From an uncultured Clostridia bacterium (GTDB taxonomy: Bacteria > Bacillota > Clostridia > TANB77 > CAG-508): DNA of 18,199 bases. Positions 6,559 to 14,320 of this stretch are shown here, one piece after another; the first letter of the stretch is position 1, and each line of letters starts with the position of its first letter. Where the stretch lies: positions 1 to 18,199 of the forward strand of contig CANQMG010000022.1 in NCBI GenBank assembly GCA_947624925.1. The letters are read 5' to 3'. The notes under the pieces were generated by a model. It searched no databases and had not been told where the DNA came from. It worked only from the letters and a program-made list of their open reading frames with translations. The translations under genes and the position numbers were made by a program.

Positions 6559-7633
6559 ATGAGTATAAAGTCAGAACTTCGCAGAGAAGGTATTGAAGTT
6601 ATAAGCAAATTAAATACATTAAAAGTAAATTCTATAGCTCACAATATAGCAAAAACTTTAGTAGATAATTTTCCAGAGCAAAATATTAATTATAATGAAT
6701 TATTTATAAAATTATCTAGGCTTAATATGTATATAGCTAAAATGCCTAATCGGAGCTGCAGCTAAATATTTTTATAAAAACACATCTATTTACTTTAATG
6801 AAACAATAGATTTAGAGCATTTAGATAGCTTAGCAATTCATGAATGTATTCACTTTATTCAGGAAGAAAAAGATTCAAAAAATAATCTTATAAGATTAGG
6901 ACTTTGTGACTTTTCAAATATCAAATTTGGTATGGCACTAAATGAAGCTGCTGTACAGCTTATGACTGCAAAATGTTCTAAAGCTAAAATGGATACTGTT
7001 AAATATTTTGATATTACCCTTCCTACAAACTCACCTAACTACTATGCATTGGAATGTAATCTAGTAAATCAAATGGCTTACATTACAGGATATTATGTTT
7101 TATATAATAGTACAATATTTAGTAATGATAATTTTAAGAATAAGTTTATAACATTAACAAGTAAAAAAGATTATGAAATAATTAAAAATAATATTAATAC
7201 AATAATGTATTTAGAAGATGAATTAACATATATATACGATTTATTAGAAGATGAAAATAATATTAGCAATAAAGTAGCAAAACTTATAACAAAAACTACA
7301 AAAATAAAAAAAGAAATTACAAGGTTATTTATAGAAACACAAAATAAAATCTTTACAAGTTTTTTTGATAGTGCATTTAAAAAATTGTATTCAACAAAAA
7401 GTATAGAAAATTACAGAAATGCTTTATATAATTATAAAAATTTAATAGGAACAACCGATAATTATTCTTACTTTAATGATTATTATATAAACAAAATGGT
7501 AGCATTAGAAACTAAATATGAGATGATTAATAATACGTCTTTAGTTACAGTTAAACAAACCTTTTTTGGTACATTAATACGTAAGATTAAAATTTTACTT
7601 GGAACTAAAGAATACGAAAATGATAAAATATAA
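6559..7633 (+). CDS. unrecognised protein with zinc-peptidase-like HExxH motif, interrupted by a +1 frame change
   Basis: The only plus-strand gene. Read through one frame change at 6751 it encodes 357 aa. The zero frame ends after KMPNRSCS; skipping the C at 6751 gives KMPN|GAAAKYFYKNTSIYFN and the frame stays open to 7633. The joined protein shows HECIH (94-98), a gluzincin-like HExxH, and ALNEAAVQLM with a Glu at 129 that could be the third zinc ligand. The motif is lost if only the in-frame ATG at 6932 is used. The C-terminal half is helical and charged. There is no signal peptide or membrane segment, so it is cytoplasmic. The ATG at 6559 follows AAAGGAG; an in-frame ATG at 6496 lies upstream of this site and is unlikely. 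A TATAAT at 6520-6525 may be the -10. I do not recognise the family; proteolytic activity is inference. Confidence 0.75.
6750..6754 (+). other. +1 frame-change site in the HExxH gene (AAT C GGA)
   Basis: The zero-frame codon is CGG (6751-6753) followed by A. Skipping the C at 6751 lets translation continue as GGA GCT GCA through 290 further codons; in zero frame a stop follows within four codons. Confidence 0.65.
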
Positions 7634-7650
7634 TTTGGATAAAATTTCAA

Positions 7651-7747
7651 AAAACGGGCAGGCACAAGACCTGCCCCCACGTTTTTAATTATAATTTTTT
7701 ATTATTATAACTTTTTGGCAGGCACAAGACCTGCCTTTACGTTTTTT
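7651..7747. repeat. paired REP-like palindromes, copy A
   Basis: Two palindromic units lie in tandem. The first (7651-7686) has GGGCAGG (7656-7662) and CCTGCCC (7670-7676) around a CACAAGA loop, with AAAACG/CGTTTT outside. The second (7717-7747) has GGCAGG/CCTGCC (7717-7722, 7730-7735) with the same loop. The linker is AT-rich with TTATTATTATAA. The first unit, 20 nt after the HExxH gene stop and followed by T5, may also act as its terminator. A closely similar pair sits at 9291-9380. Confidence 0.85.
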
Positions 7748-7804
7748 TAAGATTTTTATTAATGTTATATTTTAAAAATTTTTAATATATTTTTTGATAA
7801 ATAA

Positions 7805-7954
7805 TTATGGTAATTCTCTTTCAAGAGATTTTTTTATATATCTATCTGTGTTTTGATGGATTCTTTTTAAATCATCCTCTAAATTTGCGTCATATTTTTT
7901 TTCATATGTATCTTCTGTTGTTTCAACTTTTAAACTATCTTTCCAATCAGCCAC
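7805..7954 (-). CDS. small conserved-looking hypothetical protein, 49 aa
   Basis: GTG start at 7954-7952 behind a good GAGGTGG Shine-Dalgarno, stop at 7805-7807. The product begins MADWKDSLKVETTEDTY, is strongly charged (about half Asp, Glu, Lys and Arg) and predicted to be mostly helical. It has no membrane segment, no cysteine and no motif I recognise. It starts 29 nt after the stop of the glutamate-synthase-like gene on the same strand, so it is probably co-transcribed. A convincing ribosome site, a clean frame and an operon position support a real gene; function is unknown. There is one tryptophan near the N-terminus. Confidence 0.65.
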   Translation of the reverse strand: MADWKDSLKVETTEDTYEKKYDANLEDDLKRIHQNTDRYIKKSLERELP

Positions 7955-7983
7955 AATTACCACCTCATTTATTTTATAACATT

Positions 7984-9265
7984 TTATTTTATAATTGTCA
8001 ATTTTTTAGATAAATAATGTGTTATTTCTTTTGCTGCGTCTCTTCCATTTCTTGCAGCCCACGCTACAGTTGCCTTTGTACCAATCAAATCTCCTCCAGC
8101 AAATACACCATCTATTGATGTTTTATAATTTTCATCTGTTAGCACATAACCCCATTTTGATGTTTCCAAATTAAGCTTTCCGAGTAATCCTTCACTTGTT
8201 TTAGATCCTACTGCCATAATAACATAATCTGTATCTACAAAAAAATTACTATTTTCAACATTTATTGGAATTAACCTATCTTGTCCATCTTTTTTTATAA
8301 GCTCAGTTTTTATACATTCTATTTTATTTACATTATTTTTTTCATTACCCAAAATTTTTATAATGTTTGTTTTAAAAAGAAATTCAATTTGTTCTGTCTT
8401 TGCAAATTCTATTTCTTCTTTTTCTGCTGGCATCTGTTCTTCATTTCTTCTATAAACTATAGTAACATTTGAGGCTCCCAATCTTTTTACAGTTCTTGCA
8501 GTATCTATGGCTACATTACCTCCACCTATTACAGCAACTTTTTTACCACTAAAGTCTGGAAAATTCTTATATTCTAATAATTCATTAGCACCAATTACTC
8601 CATTTAAATCTTCCCCACTTATATTCATCTTACAAGAAATATTTGCTCCAAAACTTAAAAATATTGCATCGTACTCTTTTTGTAATTCATCTAAAAAAAT
8701 ATTTTCTCCTAATTTTTTATTACAACATACCTGTATATTTTCATCTAATAAATTTTCAAGCCATTTGTCCAAAACCTCAGGTTCTAATCTAAATTCAGGA
8801 ATACCATATCTTAATATGCCACCTAGCTTATTATGCTTTTCGAATATTGTAACTTTTATTCCGTGCATCTTTAGATAAAAATTTTGCACATGTTAAACCT
8901 GCAGGTCCACCACCAATTATAGCAACTTTAGCAGATATTTTTTTACTATTCTTTTTTTCTTCATATTTTTCTTTAATTGCTAAATCTCCTACAAAAGCTT
9001 CTAATTCACCAATTGATACACTTTTTTGTTTTATACTTCGCACACAACTACCTTCACATTGTTTATTTTTAGGACATATTCTACCACAAATAGATTGCAT
9101 AACAGTTGTATCACTTAGTATTTCATATGCTTTTTTATAATTTTCTTCTTTTATGTATTTAATAAATTCAGGTATGTTATTTCCAAGTGGACAAGCTTTA
9201 CTGCATGGTTTTGTTTTACAATTTAAACAATAATTTGCTTTTTCTTTTATATCTTTATCATTCAA
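7984..9265 (-). CDS. NAD(P)H-dependent glutamate synthase small-chain-like oxidoreductase, interrupted by a +1 frame change
   Basis: A flavin and iron-sulfur oxidoreductase of the GltD/NfnB group; joined length is 426 aa. The N-terminus has two cysteine clusters for Fe-S binding (C13, C16, C21, C25 and C60, C64, C70, C74). Then come the FAD-binding GGGPAG (118-123), GGILRYGIPEFRL, the NAD(P)-binding GGGNVAIDTA and the C-terminal GVFAGGDL with ATVAWAARNGRDAA. The zero frame runs off after LSKDARNKS; skipping the C at 8863 gives LSKDA|GIKVTIFEKHNKLGG. I choose the TTG at 9265, with AAGGTG 6 nt upstream; a GTG at 9274 would overlap that site. No large glutamate synthase subunit is nearby, so it may work alone or with a distant partner. 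REP-like repeats lie on both sides of this gene and the small gene after it. Confidence 0.88.
8860..8866 (-). other. +1 frame-change site in the glutamate-synthase-like gene (GCA C GGA)
   Basis: On the coding strand GCA is followed by zero-frame CGG then A. Skipping the C (g at 8863 on plus) restores the conserved Rossmann sequence GIKVTIFE. The exact point is less constrained than in rsmH, because the loop between the helix and the VTIFE strand varies and would be one residue longer than in many relatives. Confidence 0.6.
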
Positions 9266-9290
9266 GATTTTCACCTTCTTTATTTAATTT

Positions 9291-9380
9291 AAAACGGGCA
9301 GGCACAAGACCTGCCCCTACGTTTTTTATTATTATAATTTCAATTTTGAGCAGGCACAAGACATACCCCTACTATGTATT
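9291..9380. repeat. paired REP-like palindromes, copy B
   Basis: The first unit (9291-9327) has GGGCAGG (9296-9302) and CCTGCCC (9310-9316) with the CACAAGA loop, nearly identical to the unit at 7651. The second (9348-9380) keeps GCAGGCACAAGAC but its right arm has decayed to ATACCCC. The linker shares TTATTATTATAA with copy A. It sits between the uracil-DNA glycosylase stop and the next gene's start on the minus strand and overlaps the last codons of the glycosylase. Confidence 0.85.
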
Positions 9381-9938
9381 TTTATTTAATTCTTTGGACT
9401 TTTCAGCAACTGCTTCTAAATCTTTCCAGAAATATATTTTTTTGCTATCATCTCTTAGTAAAGCTGCTGGATGAAATGTTGGCATATATAATATTCCCTT
9501 TTTTTCTATCCACTTACCTCTTGCTGATGTTATTCCATATTCTTTACCCAAAATATTTTTTAAAGCTATACTTCCAAGCAAAACAATTATTTTTGGTTTA
9601 ACTATCATAACTTGATTTCTTAAATAATTTAAGCAACTAGATGCTTCATCATCTTCAGGATTTCTATTTTGTGGAGGTCTACATTTTACTATATTTGCTA
9701 TATACACATTATTTCTATCTATTCCTAAGCCAATAAACGCCTGATTCATAAGCTTTCCTGCTTTTCCTACAAATGGAATACCTTGCTCATCTTCTTCTGC
9801 TCCAGGTCCTTCTCCTATAAACATTATATCTGCATTTATATTTCCTTCGCCAAATACAATGTTCTTTCTTGTTTTACATAATTTACATTTATTACAGTTT
9901 TTTATTGATTCTTTTAATTCTTCTATTGTTTCAAACAT
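9372..9938 (-). CDS. uracil-DNA glycosylase, family 4 (iron-sulfur)
   Basis: A 188-aa DNA repair enzyme that removes uracil from DNA. Family 4 features are visible: cysteines C15 and C18 near the N-terminus and C86 and C102 further on, which ligate the [4Fe-4S] cluster; motif 1 GEGPGAEEDEQGIPFVG (42-58); NIVKCRPPQNRNP (82-94); and the catalytic-site HP in PTFHPAALL (156-157). Length is typical. The ATG at 9938 follows TAGGAG. It is the last gene after addB and the YfiH-type gene on the same strand, so DNA repair functions cluster here, but an extended -10 promoter at 9992 suggests its own transcript. The stop codon abuts a decayed REP-like unit. Confidence 0.95.
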   Translation of the reverse strand: MFETIEELKESIKNCNKCKLCKTRKNIVFGEGNINADIMFIGEGPGAEEDEQGIPFVGKAGKLMNQAFIGLGIDRNNVYIANIVKCRPPQNRNPEDDEASSCLNYLRNQVMIVKPKIIVLLGSIALKNILGKEYGITSARGKWIEKKGILYMPTFHPAALLRDDSKKIYFWKDLEAVAEKSKELNKNT

Positions 9939-9991
9939 TTCTACTCCTATTTTTTATTTTGTCTTAAAATTTTTAATATTTTATATTGTCC

Positions 9992-9999
9992 ATTATATC
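9992..9999 (-). promoter_or_regulatory. extended -10 promoter of the uracil-DNA glycosylase gene
   Basis: TGATATAAT on the minus strand (TATAAT at 9997-9992 preceded by TG) is a consensus extended -10, about 55 bp before the start codon in the 86-bp gap. No good -35 is visible, as is normal for extended -10 promoters. Confidence 0.5.
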
Positions 10000-10024
10000 A
10001 CTCTTTAAAAGCTGGAAATTGTGG

Positions 10025-10864
10025 TTATTTTAAACAAATTAACATTATGTTTCTTCCTGAATTTTCCTTATCTGCTCTATATGAATGTATTTTATCTTTA
10101 TTACATACAGTGCATATTTTACTATCTATAATATTTTTTTGTTTTAATCCTAAGTCTAACAACATTTGTTTATTAATTTGGACTGCATCTATATTATATT
10201 TTTCCTTTTCATTTTGCTTTGTAATATAATTATCTATATTTTCTAAATTTTTAAATTCGTTATAAAATAAATCTTTTACATCTTTATCAACTTCAAAGTG
10301 ACATTTTCTAATTGTTGGCCCTATAAGGCAAATTATATTTTCTGGGTTGGAATTATATTCTTTTATCATACATTTAACAGTTTCCTCTGATATTCTTTTA
10401 AGAGTACCTCTCCATCCAGAATGTGTATTTGCAATAACCTTTTTTATTGGATCAAAGAAAACAAGTGGCATACAGTCTGCAAATGCTAATACTAAAGCTT
10501 TATTTTTTTTATTGGTAACTAAAGCATCTACATTTTTAAATTTATCTAAATAAATTCCTTCATCTCCCTCATATACACATTTTACATTTTTAGTATGTGT
10601 TTGATTTGGCCTACAAATATATTCATATTTTAAATCTAAAGCATTACATATTTTATTATAATTTTCTGTTATAAAATCCTTGTTTTCTTTATAATCATTA
10701 AATCCCTTAAAATCTAATTCCCTTAAAGTAAAACAATGTGTTAATATATCTGAATATTTATTTAATTTTTTAAATTGTAGATATTCTACATTATCTTTTT
10801 TTATATGTATAATATTTTCATTTGATAAATCTTTAATAAAATCACCTTCTTTATATTCCCACAT
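10025..10864 (-). CDS. YfiH/YlmD family protein (laccase-domain, purine nucleoside phosphorylase-type)
   Basis: A 279-aa protein of the COG1496 family, formerly called polyphenol oxidase/laccase-like. Studied members act as zinc-dependent purine nucleoside phosphorylases or adenosine deaminases. The metal ligands are visible: H90 in RPNQTH, C131 in FADCMPLVF and H148 in NTHSGWRG. The family C-terminal motif is present as CTVCNKDKIHSYR with SGRN. There is no signal peptide, so it is cytoplasmic. The ATG at 10864 lies inside the end of addB (14-nt overlap, different frame), so the two are almost certainly translationally coupled. The link to AddB function is not obvious. Confidence 0.92.
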   Translation of the reverse strand: MWEYKEGDFIKDLSNENIIHIKKDNVEYLQFKKLNKYSDILTHCFTLRELDFKGFNDYKENKDFITENYNKICNALDLKYEYICRPNQTHTKNVKCVYEGDEGIYLDKFKNVDALVTNKKNKALVLAFADCMPLVFFDPIKKVIANTHSGWRGTLKRISEETVKCMIKEYNSNPENIICLIGPTIRKCHFEVDKDVKDLFYNEFKNLENIDNYITKQNEKEKYNIDAVQINKQMLLDLGLKQKNIIDSKICTVCNKDKIHSYRADKENSGRNIMLICLK

Positions 10865-13800
10865 TTTTTAAAATTTCTTCTTTATTTTTGTTTGGAATGT
10901 AGCTATAATTATTATCACGTAAATTTGGATTAAATCCACAAATTGATTTATAACTACAATATTCACATGGTGTCTTATGATTTTTTGTATTATAGTAAGG
11001 ATTTTGCACAATGTTTCCTTTTAGTATTTCTTCTGAGATTTCTTTAATTATTTTCTTTATGTATTTTTGAAGATTGATAAAATCTTCGCTTGAAATCGTA
11101 CTTGAACGGGATTTGCCAATGTTTTCTTCCTTATCTATATATACAGGAATTATATCAGATGCCCCTTTTTGTATTTTATTATCCATCATTTTTATAACAT
11201 TAATATCTGCCAGTACTAATCCCTGCATTTTAAACTTCTTTCTAATTTCTTTTTCTAATTCTTCTTCACTCAAATTTTTTGACGCCTTTATTACAGGCTC
11301 AATTAAATTAAAATACAAAACACCTGCAGATATTGCATTTTCTTTTTCAGTTACAGCATCAAGATATGTTAAAAGTTGTATTTGTAATCCAGATACTACT
11401 TGATTTAAATCTATATCCTTAACAGAAGATTTATAATCTATAATTCTAATAAACTTACCTTCTTTGTTTTCTGCAATATCAATTCTATCAATTTTTCCTG
11501 TAATTTGTGCTACTTTTCCATTATCTAATTTTATTGTTAATGGTTTATAGTATTCATTTTTTCCAAACTCAACCTCAGTATCTAGTACATCAAAATCACT
11601 CTGTTTTAATGTGTCTAAAATATATTTCATAGACATTTTTATTAGTCTTCTTAATCTAGTAGTTAAAACTACATATTTGGGCATACTATTGAAAATGTAA
11701 TTCCTATTTAATTTTAATTTTTCATCAATTATATTATCTATAATTTCATAGATTTCTTTATCAGATAAGTCATTTATAACATAATCTGATTGCTTTATAT
11801 ACTCGAAAAATGAATCTATAATATCATGCATAAAACTTCCTGTATCTAAACTTTTTATTTTAAATTCATCTTTATCTGATAGCTTTAGCCCATATTTTAA
11901 GTAATATGAAAATGGGCAAGCTTTGTATTGTTCTAATTTTGAAACACTAGTTTTTAATATATTTCCATATAACTTATTTATATTTTCCTCATTTATGGTT
12001 TCTGGAATATTGGTATAATTTATTGCATTTACAGATCTTTTAAATTTATCAGAAAACTCAGAACTGTTTAATAAAACTTTTAATACATTTACCCATACTT
12101 CGTCTAGCATTTGATTATTTTCTATACAATTTCTAATATTATATAATAAATCCTCAAATATTCCATTAAATGTTGTTATTTTTTCATATGGTTTTATTGT
12201 ATCACTTATTTCATAAATTTTAGGGAAAATTTTTTTAACTTTTATTATTAAATTTGACGGTCTTAAAGCTCGTCCTTCACTATCTGCTGACGAATACGTC
12301 AAATATAAAATATTTTCTGCTGTTGTAAATGCCTTATATATATTCAAATTATCATCATATAATTTTTCCATTGTTGTTTTTGCAAGTTCTAATCCGTTTT
12401 CACGCAAATTACTTCTATCTATATCATCTAAAAATCCTTCATCTGTATTAATATTTGGAAATACACCATCATTTAATCCAATTATAAATACAGCTTTTGT
12501 TTTATGGCTTCTTGATCTATCTACATCACCAACTGTTATTTGATCAATAGTTGCTGGAATTTTACCAAGTTTTGAAGCACCTATTCCAACTTTTAAAAGA
12601 TTTGAATATTTCTCAAAACCTACAAATTTATTTCCTACAGTTATAATTAGTTCATCAAAAATATTTAATAATATATTCCAAGAAGTAATATATGTATTTG
12701 CAAGCTCAATCTGTCCTAGTTCTTCTAGCTTATTTGCCTTTTGCTCTAATTTTACGTTTATATCATTTTCAATTAAGAAATTATATAATCCTTTAGTTAT
12801 ATCCTCTACAGTTTTTCTTTTATTTAAAGACTCCTTAAATTTTACTAGTGGCTGTATTACCTTATTTTTTATTTCGTTAATTTTTTCTATTTCTTCTTCA
12901 TTTTCTAAACCATAAAACCATTTTTCCTTATACCATTTACTACCTTTAATTCCCCATTTAATGCAATAAGCTTCAAGCTTAAAAATTTCTTCTGGCTCTA
13001 TATCTACAAAACCTGTTTTGACATAATTAAAAACAGATTCATAAGACCAATTAGTTCCTAGTACATCTAAAATTGAAACAATATATTTAACCAATATATT
13101 TTGATTTATATCCTTCTTTTCATCTATAAATACAGGTATTCCATATTTAGAAAAGATTGCTTTTATAAATCCACTATATGACTGTATATTTTTAGTAATA
13201 ACTGAAATATCTTTATATCTATATCCTTTAGTTCTTACAAGTTCTATTATATTTTTAGCTATATAATCAACCTCAAAATATTGATTTTTTGCAAGAAATA
13301 AGTTTATATTTTTAGGTTCCTTATCATAAATGCAATATGATAAATTATATATATTTTTTTCTAAATGCTTTAATTCCTCAGATTTAAAACGATAATTTTC
13401 GTTTAAATATACACTTTTTTCAATATTTACATTTATATTTTTGGCTATGTTTATAATTTTATTTGCAGTTTTTTTACTAGAATAAAATATATCTGAATCC
13501 GGATTATCACTCTCAATAATTGAATCTGAAGTTATTGTTATTGTAACCATTTTAGCTTTTTTTAATAATTTTTCAATTACTAAATATTCTTGTGGGGTAA
13601 ATCCAACAAATTCATCTATATATATTAAAGAATTATCAAGAAAATCTAAGTTTTCTATATTTTCATATAACTTTGTAAGAACATCATCTTCGTCTATAAA
13701 ATTATTTTTAATTCTATCTTGAAATTCTTTATAAAATATATTTATATCTTCTAACTTATATTTTAAATATTTATCTTGAACTAGGTTTACACTAGTCTCT

Positions 13801-14198
13801 ATTTGTTCTTCTTTTATATTATGTTTTTTTAACTCTGTAATCATATTAGAAACTAAATTTATATTTTTATCTGTTTTTCCTAGAAATTTTAAATTTTGAC
13901 TTTGAGTATCTAAAATATCAGAAATTAAAATTGATTTACCACATGAAGTTAAATTAGTTTTTGTGCCTCCTCCCATTTCTTGAATTGCTCTATAAGCCAT
14001 TCTATTAAAAGTTAAGACTTCAGCATTTATGACAGCATTTCTACCTACAGCATCTAACAACTTTTTCTCTGCAGTAAAAGAAAATTGTTCTGGAGTAATT
14101 ATAAATATTTTATTGTAATCTATTAACTTACTAATTTCGTCAAAGCAAAACTGTGACTTACCAGTTCCACTTCTTCCATAAATCAATCTTAATCCCAT
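10851..14198 (-). CDS. addB: ATP-dependent helicase/nuclease subunit AddB
   Basis: A 1115-aa subunit of the AddAB (RecBCD-like) enzyme that processes double-strand DNA ends for recombination. The N-terminus has a Walker A GRSGTGKS (8-15), then a helicase-like core that is degenerate in AddB. The C-terminal RecB-family nuclease domain has TGSFMHDIIDSFF, GKIDRIDI and the catalytic IIDYKSS (D921, K923). The four cysteines of the AddB iron-sulfur staple are all present (C761 in ACPFSYYLKYG; C1078, C1081 and C1087 in CEYCSYKSICGF). Length is close to the Bacillus protein. The ATG at 14198 follows AAGGTG and an extended -10 promoter. addA, which usually follows, is not in this window; its place is taken by the overlapping YfiH-type gene. 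Confidence 0.97.
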   Translation of the reverse strand: MGLRLIYGRSGTGKSQFCFDEISKLIDYNKIFIITPEQFSFTAEKKLLDAVGRNAVINAEVLTFNRMAYRAIQEMGGGTKTNLTSCGKSILISDILDTQSQNLKFLGKTDKNINLVSNMITELKKHNIKEEQIETSVNLVQDKYLKYKLEDINIFYKEFQDRIKNNFIDEDDVLTKLYENIENLDFLDNSLIYIDEFVGFTPQEYLVIEKLLKKAKMVTITITSDSIIESDNPDSDIFYSSKKTANKIINIAKNINVNIEKSVYLNENYRFKSEELKHLEKNIYNLSYCIYDKEPKNINLFLAKNQYFEVDYIAKNIIELVRTKGYRYKDISVITKNIQSYSGFIKAIFSKYGIPVFIDEKKDINQNILVKYIVSILDVLGTNWSYESVFNYVKTGFVDIEPEEIFKLEAYCIKWGIKGSKWYKEKWFYGLENEEEIEKINEIKNKVIQPLVKFKESLNKRKTVEDITKGLYNFLIENDINVKLEQKANKLEELGQIELANTYITSWNILLNIFDELIITVGNKFVGFEKYSNLLKVGIGASKLGKIPATIDQITVGDVDRSRSHKTKAVFIIGLNDGVFPNINTDEGFLDDIDRSNLRENGLELAKTTMEKLYDDNLNIYKAFTTAENILYLTYSSADSEGRALRPSNLIIKVKKIFPKIYEISDTIKPYEKITTFNGIFEDLLYNIRNCIENNQMLDEVWVNVLKVLLNSSEFSDKFKRSVNAINYTNIPETINEENINKLYGNILKTSVSKLEQYKACPFSYYLKYGLKLSDKDEFKIKSLDTGSFMHDIIDSFFEYIKQSDYVINDLSDKEIYEIIDNIIDEKLKLNRNYIFNSMPKYVVLTTRLRRLIKMSMKYILDTLKQSDFDVLDTEVEFGKNEYYKPLTIKLDNGKVAQITGKIDRIDIAENKEGKFIRIIDYKSSVKDIDLNQVVSGLQIQLLTYLDAVTEKENAISAGVLYFNLIEPVIKASKNLSEEELEKEIRKKFKMQGLVLADINVIKMMDNKIQKGASDIIPVYIDKEENIGKSRSSTISSEDFINLQKYIKKIIKEISEEILKGNIVQNPYYNTKNHKTPCEYCSYKSICGFNPNLRDNNYSYIPNKNKEEILKNVGI

Positions 14199-14216
14199 TT
14201 ATTTCACCTTGAAGTA

Positions 14217-14225
14217 ATTATATCA
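14217..14225 (-). promoter_or_regulatory. extended -10 promoter of addB
   Basis: TGATATAAT on the minus strand (TATAAT at 14222-14217), 18 bp before the addB ATG. A weak TTTATA lies 17 bp upstream as possible -35. The leader would be only about 10 nt, just enough for the AAGGTG ribosome site. Confidence 0.55.
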
Positions 14226-14320
14226 TATATGATTTAGAATATAAAGGATTTTTTTATTTATATATTATAGATTTTTGTTCTAATAATCTAAAATTGCAAC
14301 TTCTTCTAACTAGAGAATTT

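Noticed and set aside
6932..7633. Separate gene starting at 6932
   Set aside because: No ribosome site; the same frame is open upstream and carries HECIH, continuing the protein that starts at 6559.
3625..8866. CGG reassigned to another amino acid
   Set aside because: Reading CGG as any amino acid keeps the zero frame, which ends within a few to about ten codons at every site, whereas the conserved sequence is in the +1 frame.
7984..8889. Separate oxidoreductase gene starting at 8889
   Set aside because: It begins in the middle of the FAD-binding Rossmann fold; the missing part is in the preceding frame.
7651..9380. Insertion sequence between the repeat pairs
   Set aside because: The enclosed genes are an oxidoreductase and a small charged protein; no transposase or target-site duplication is visible.
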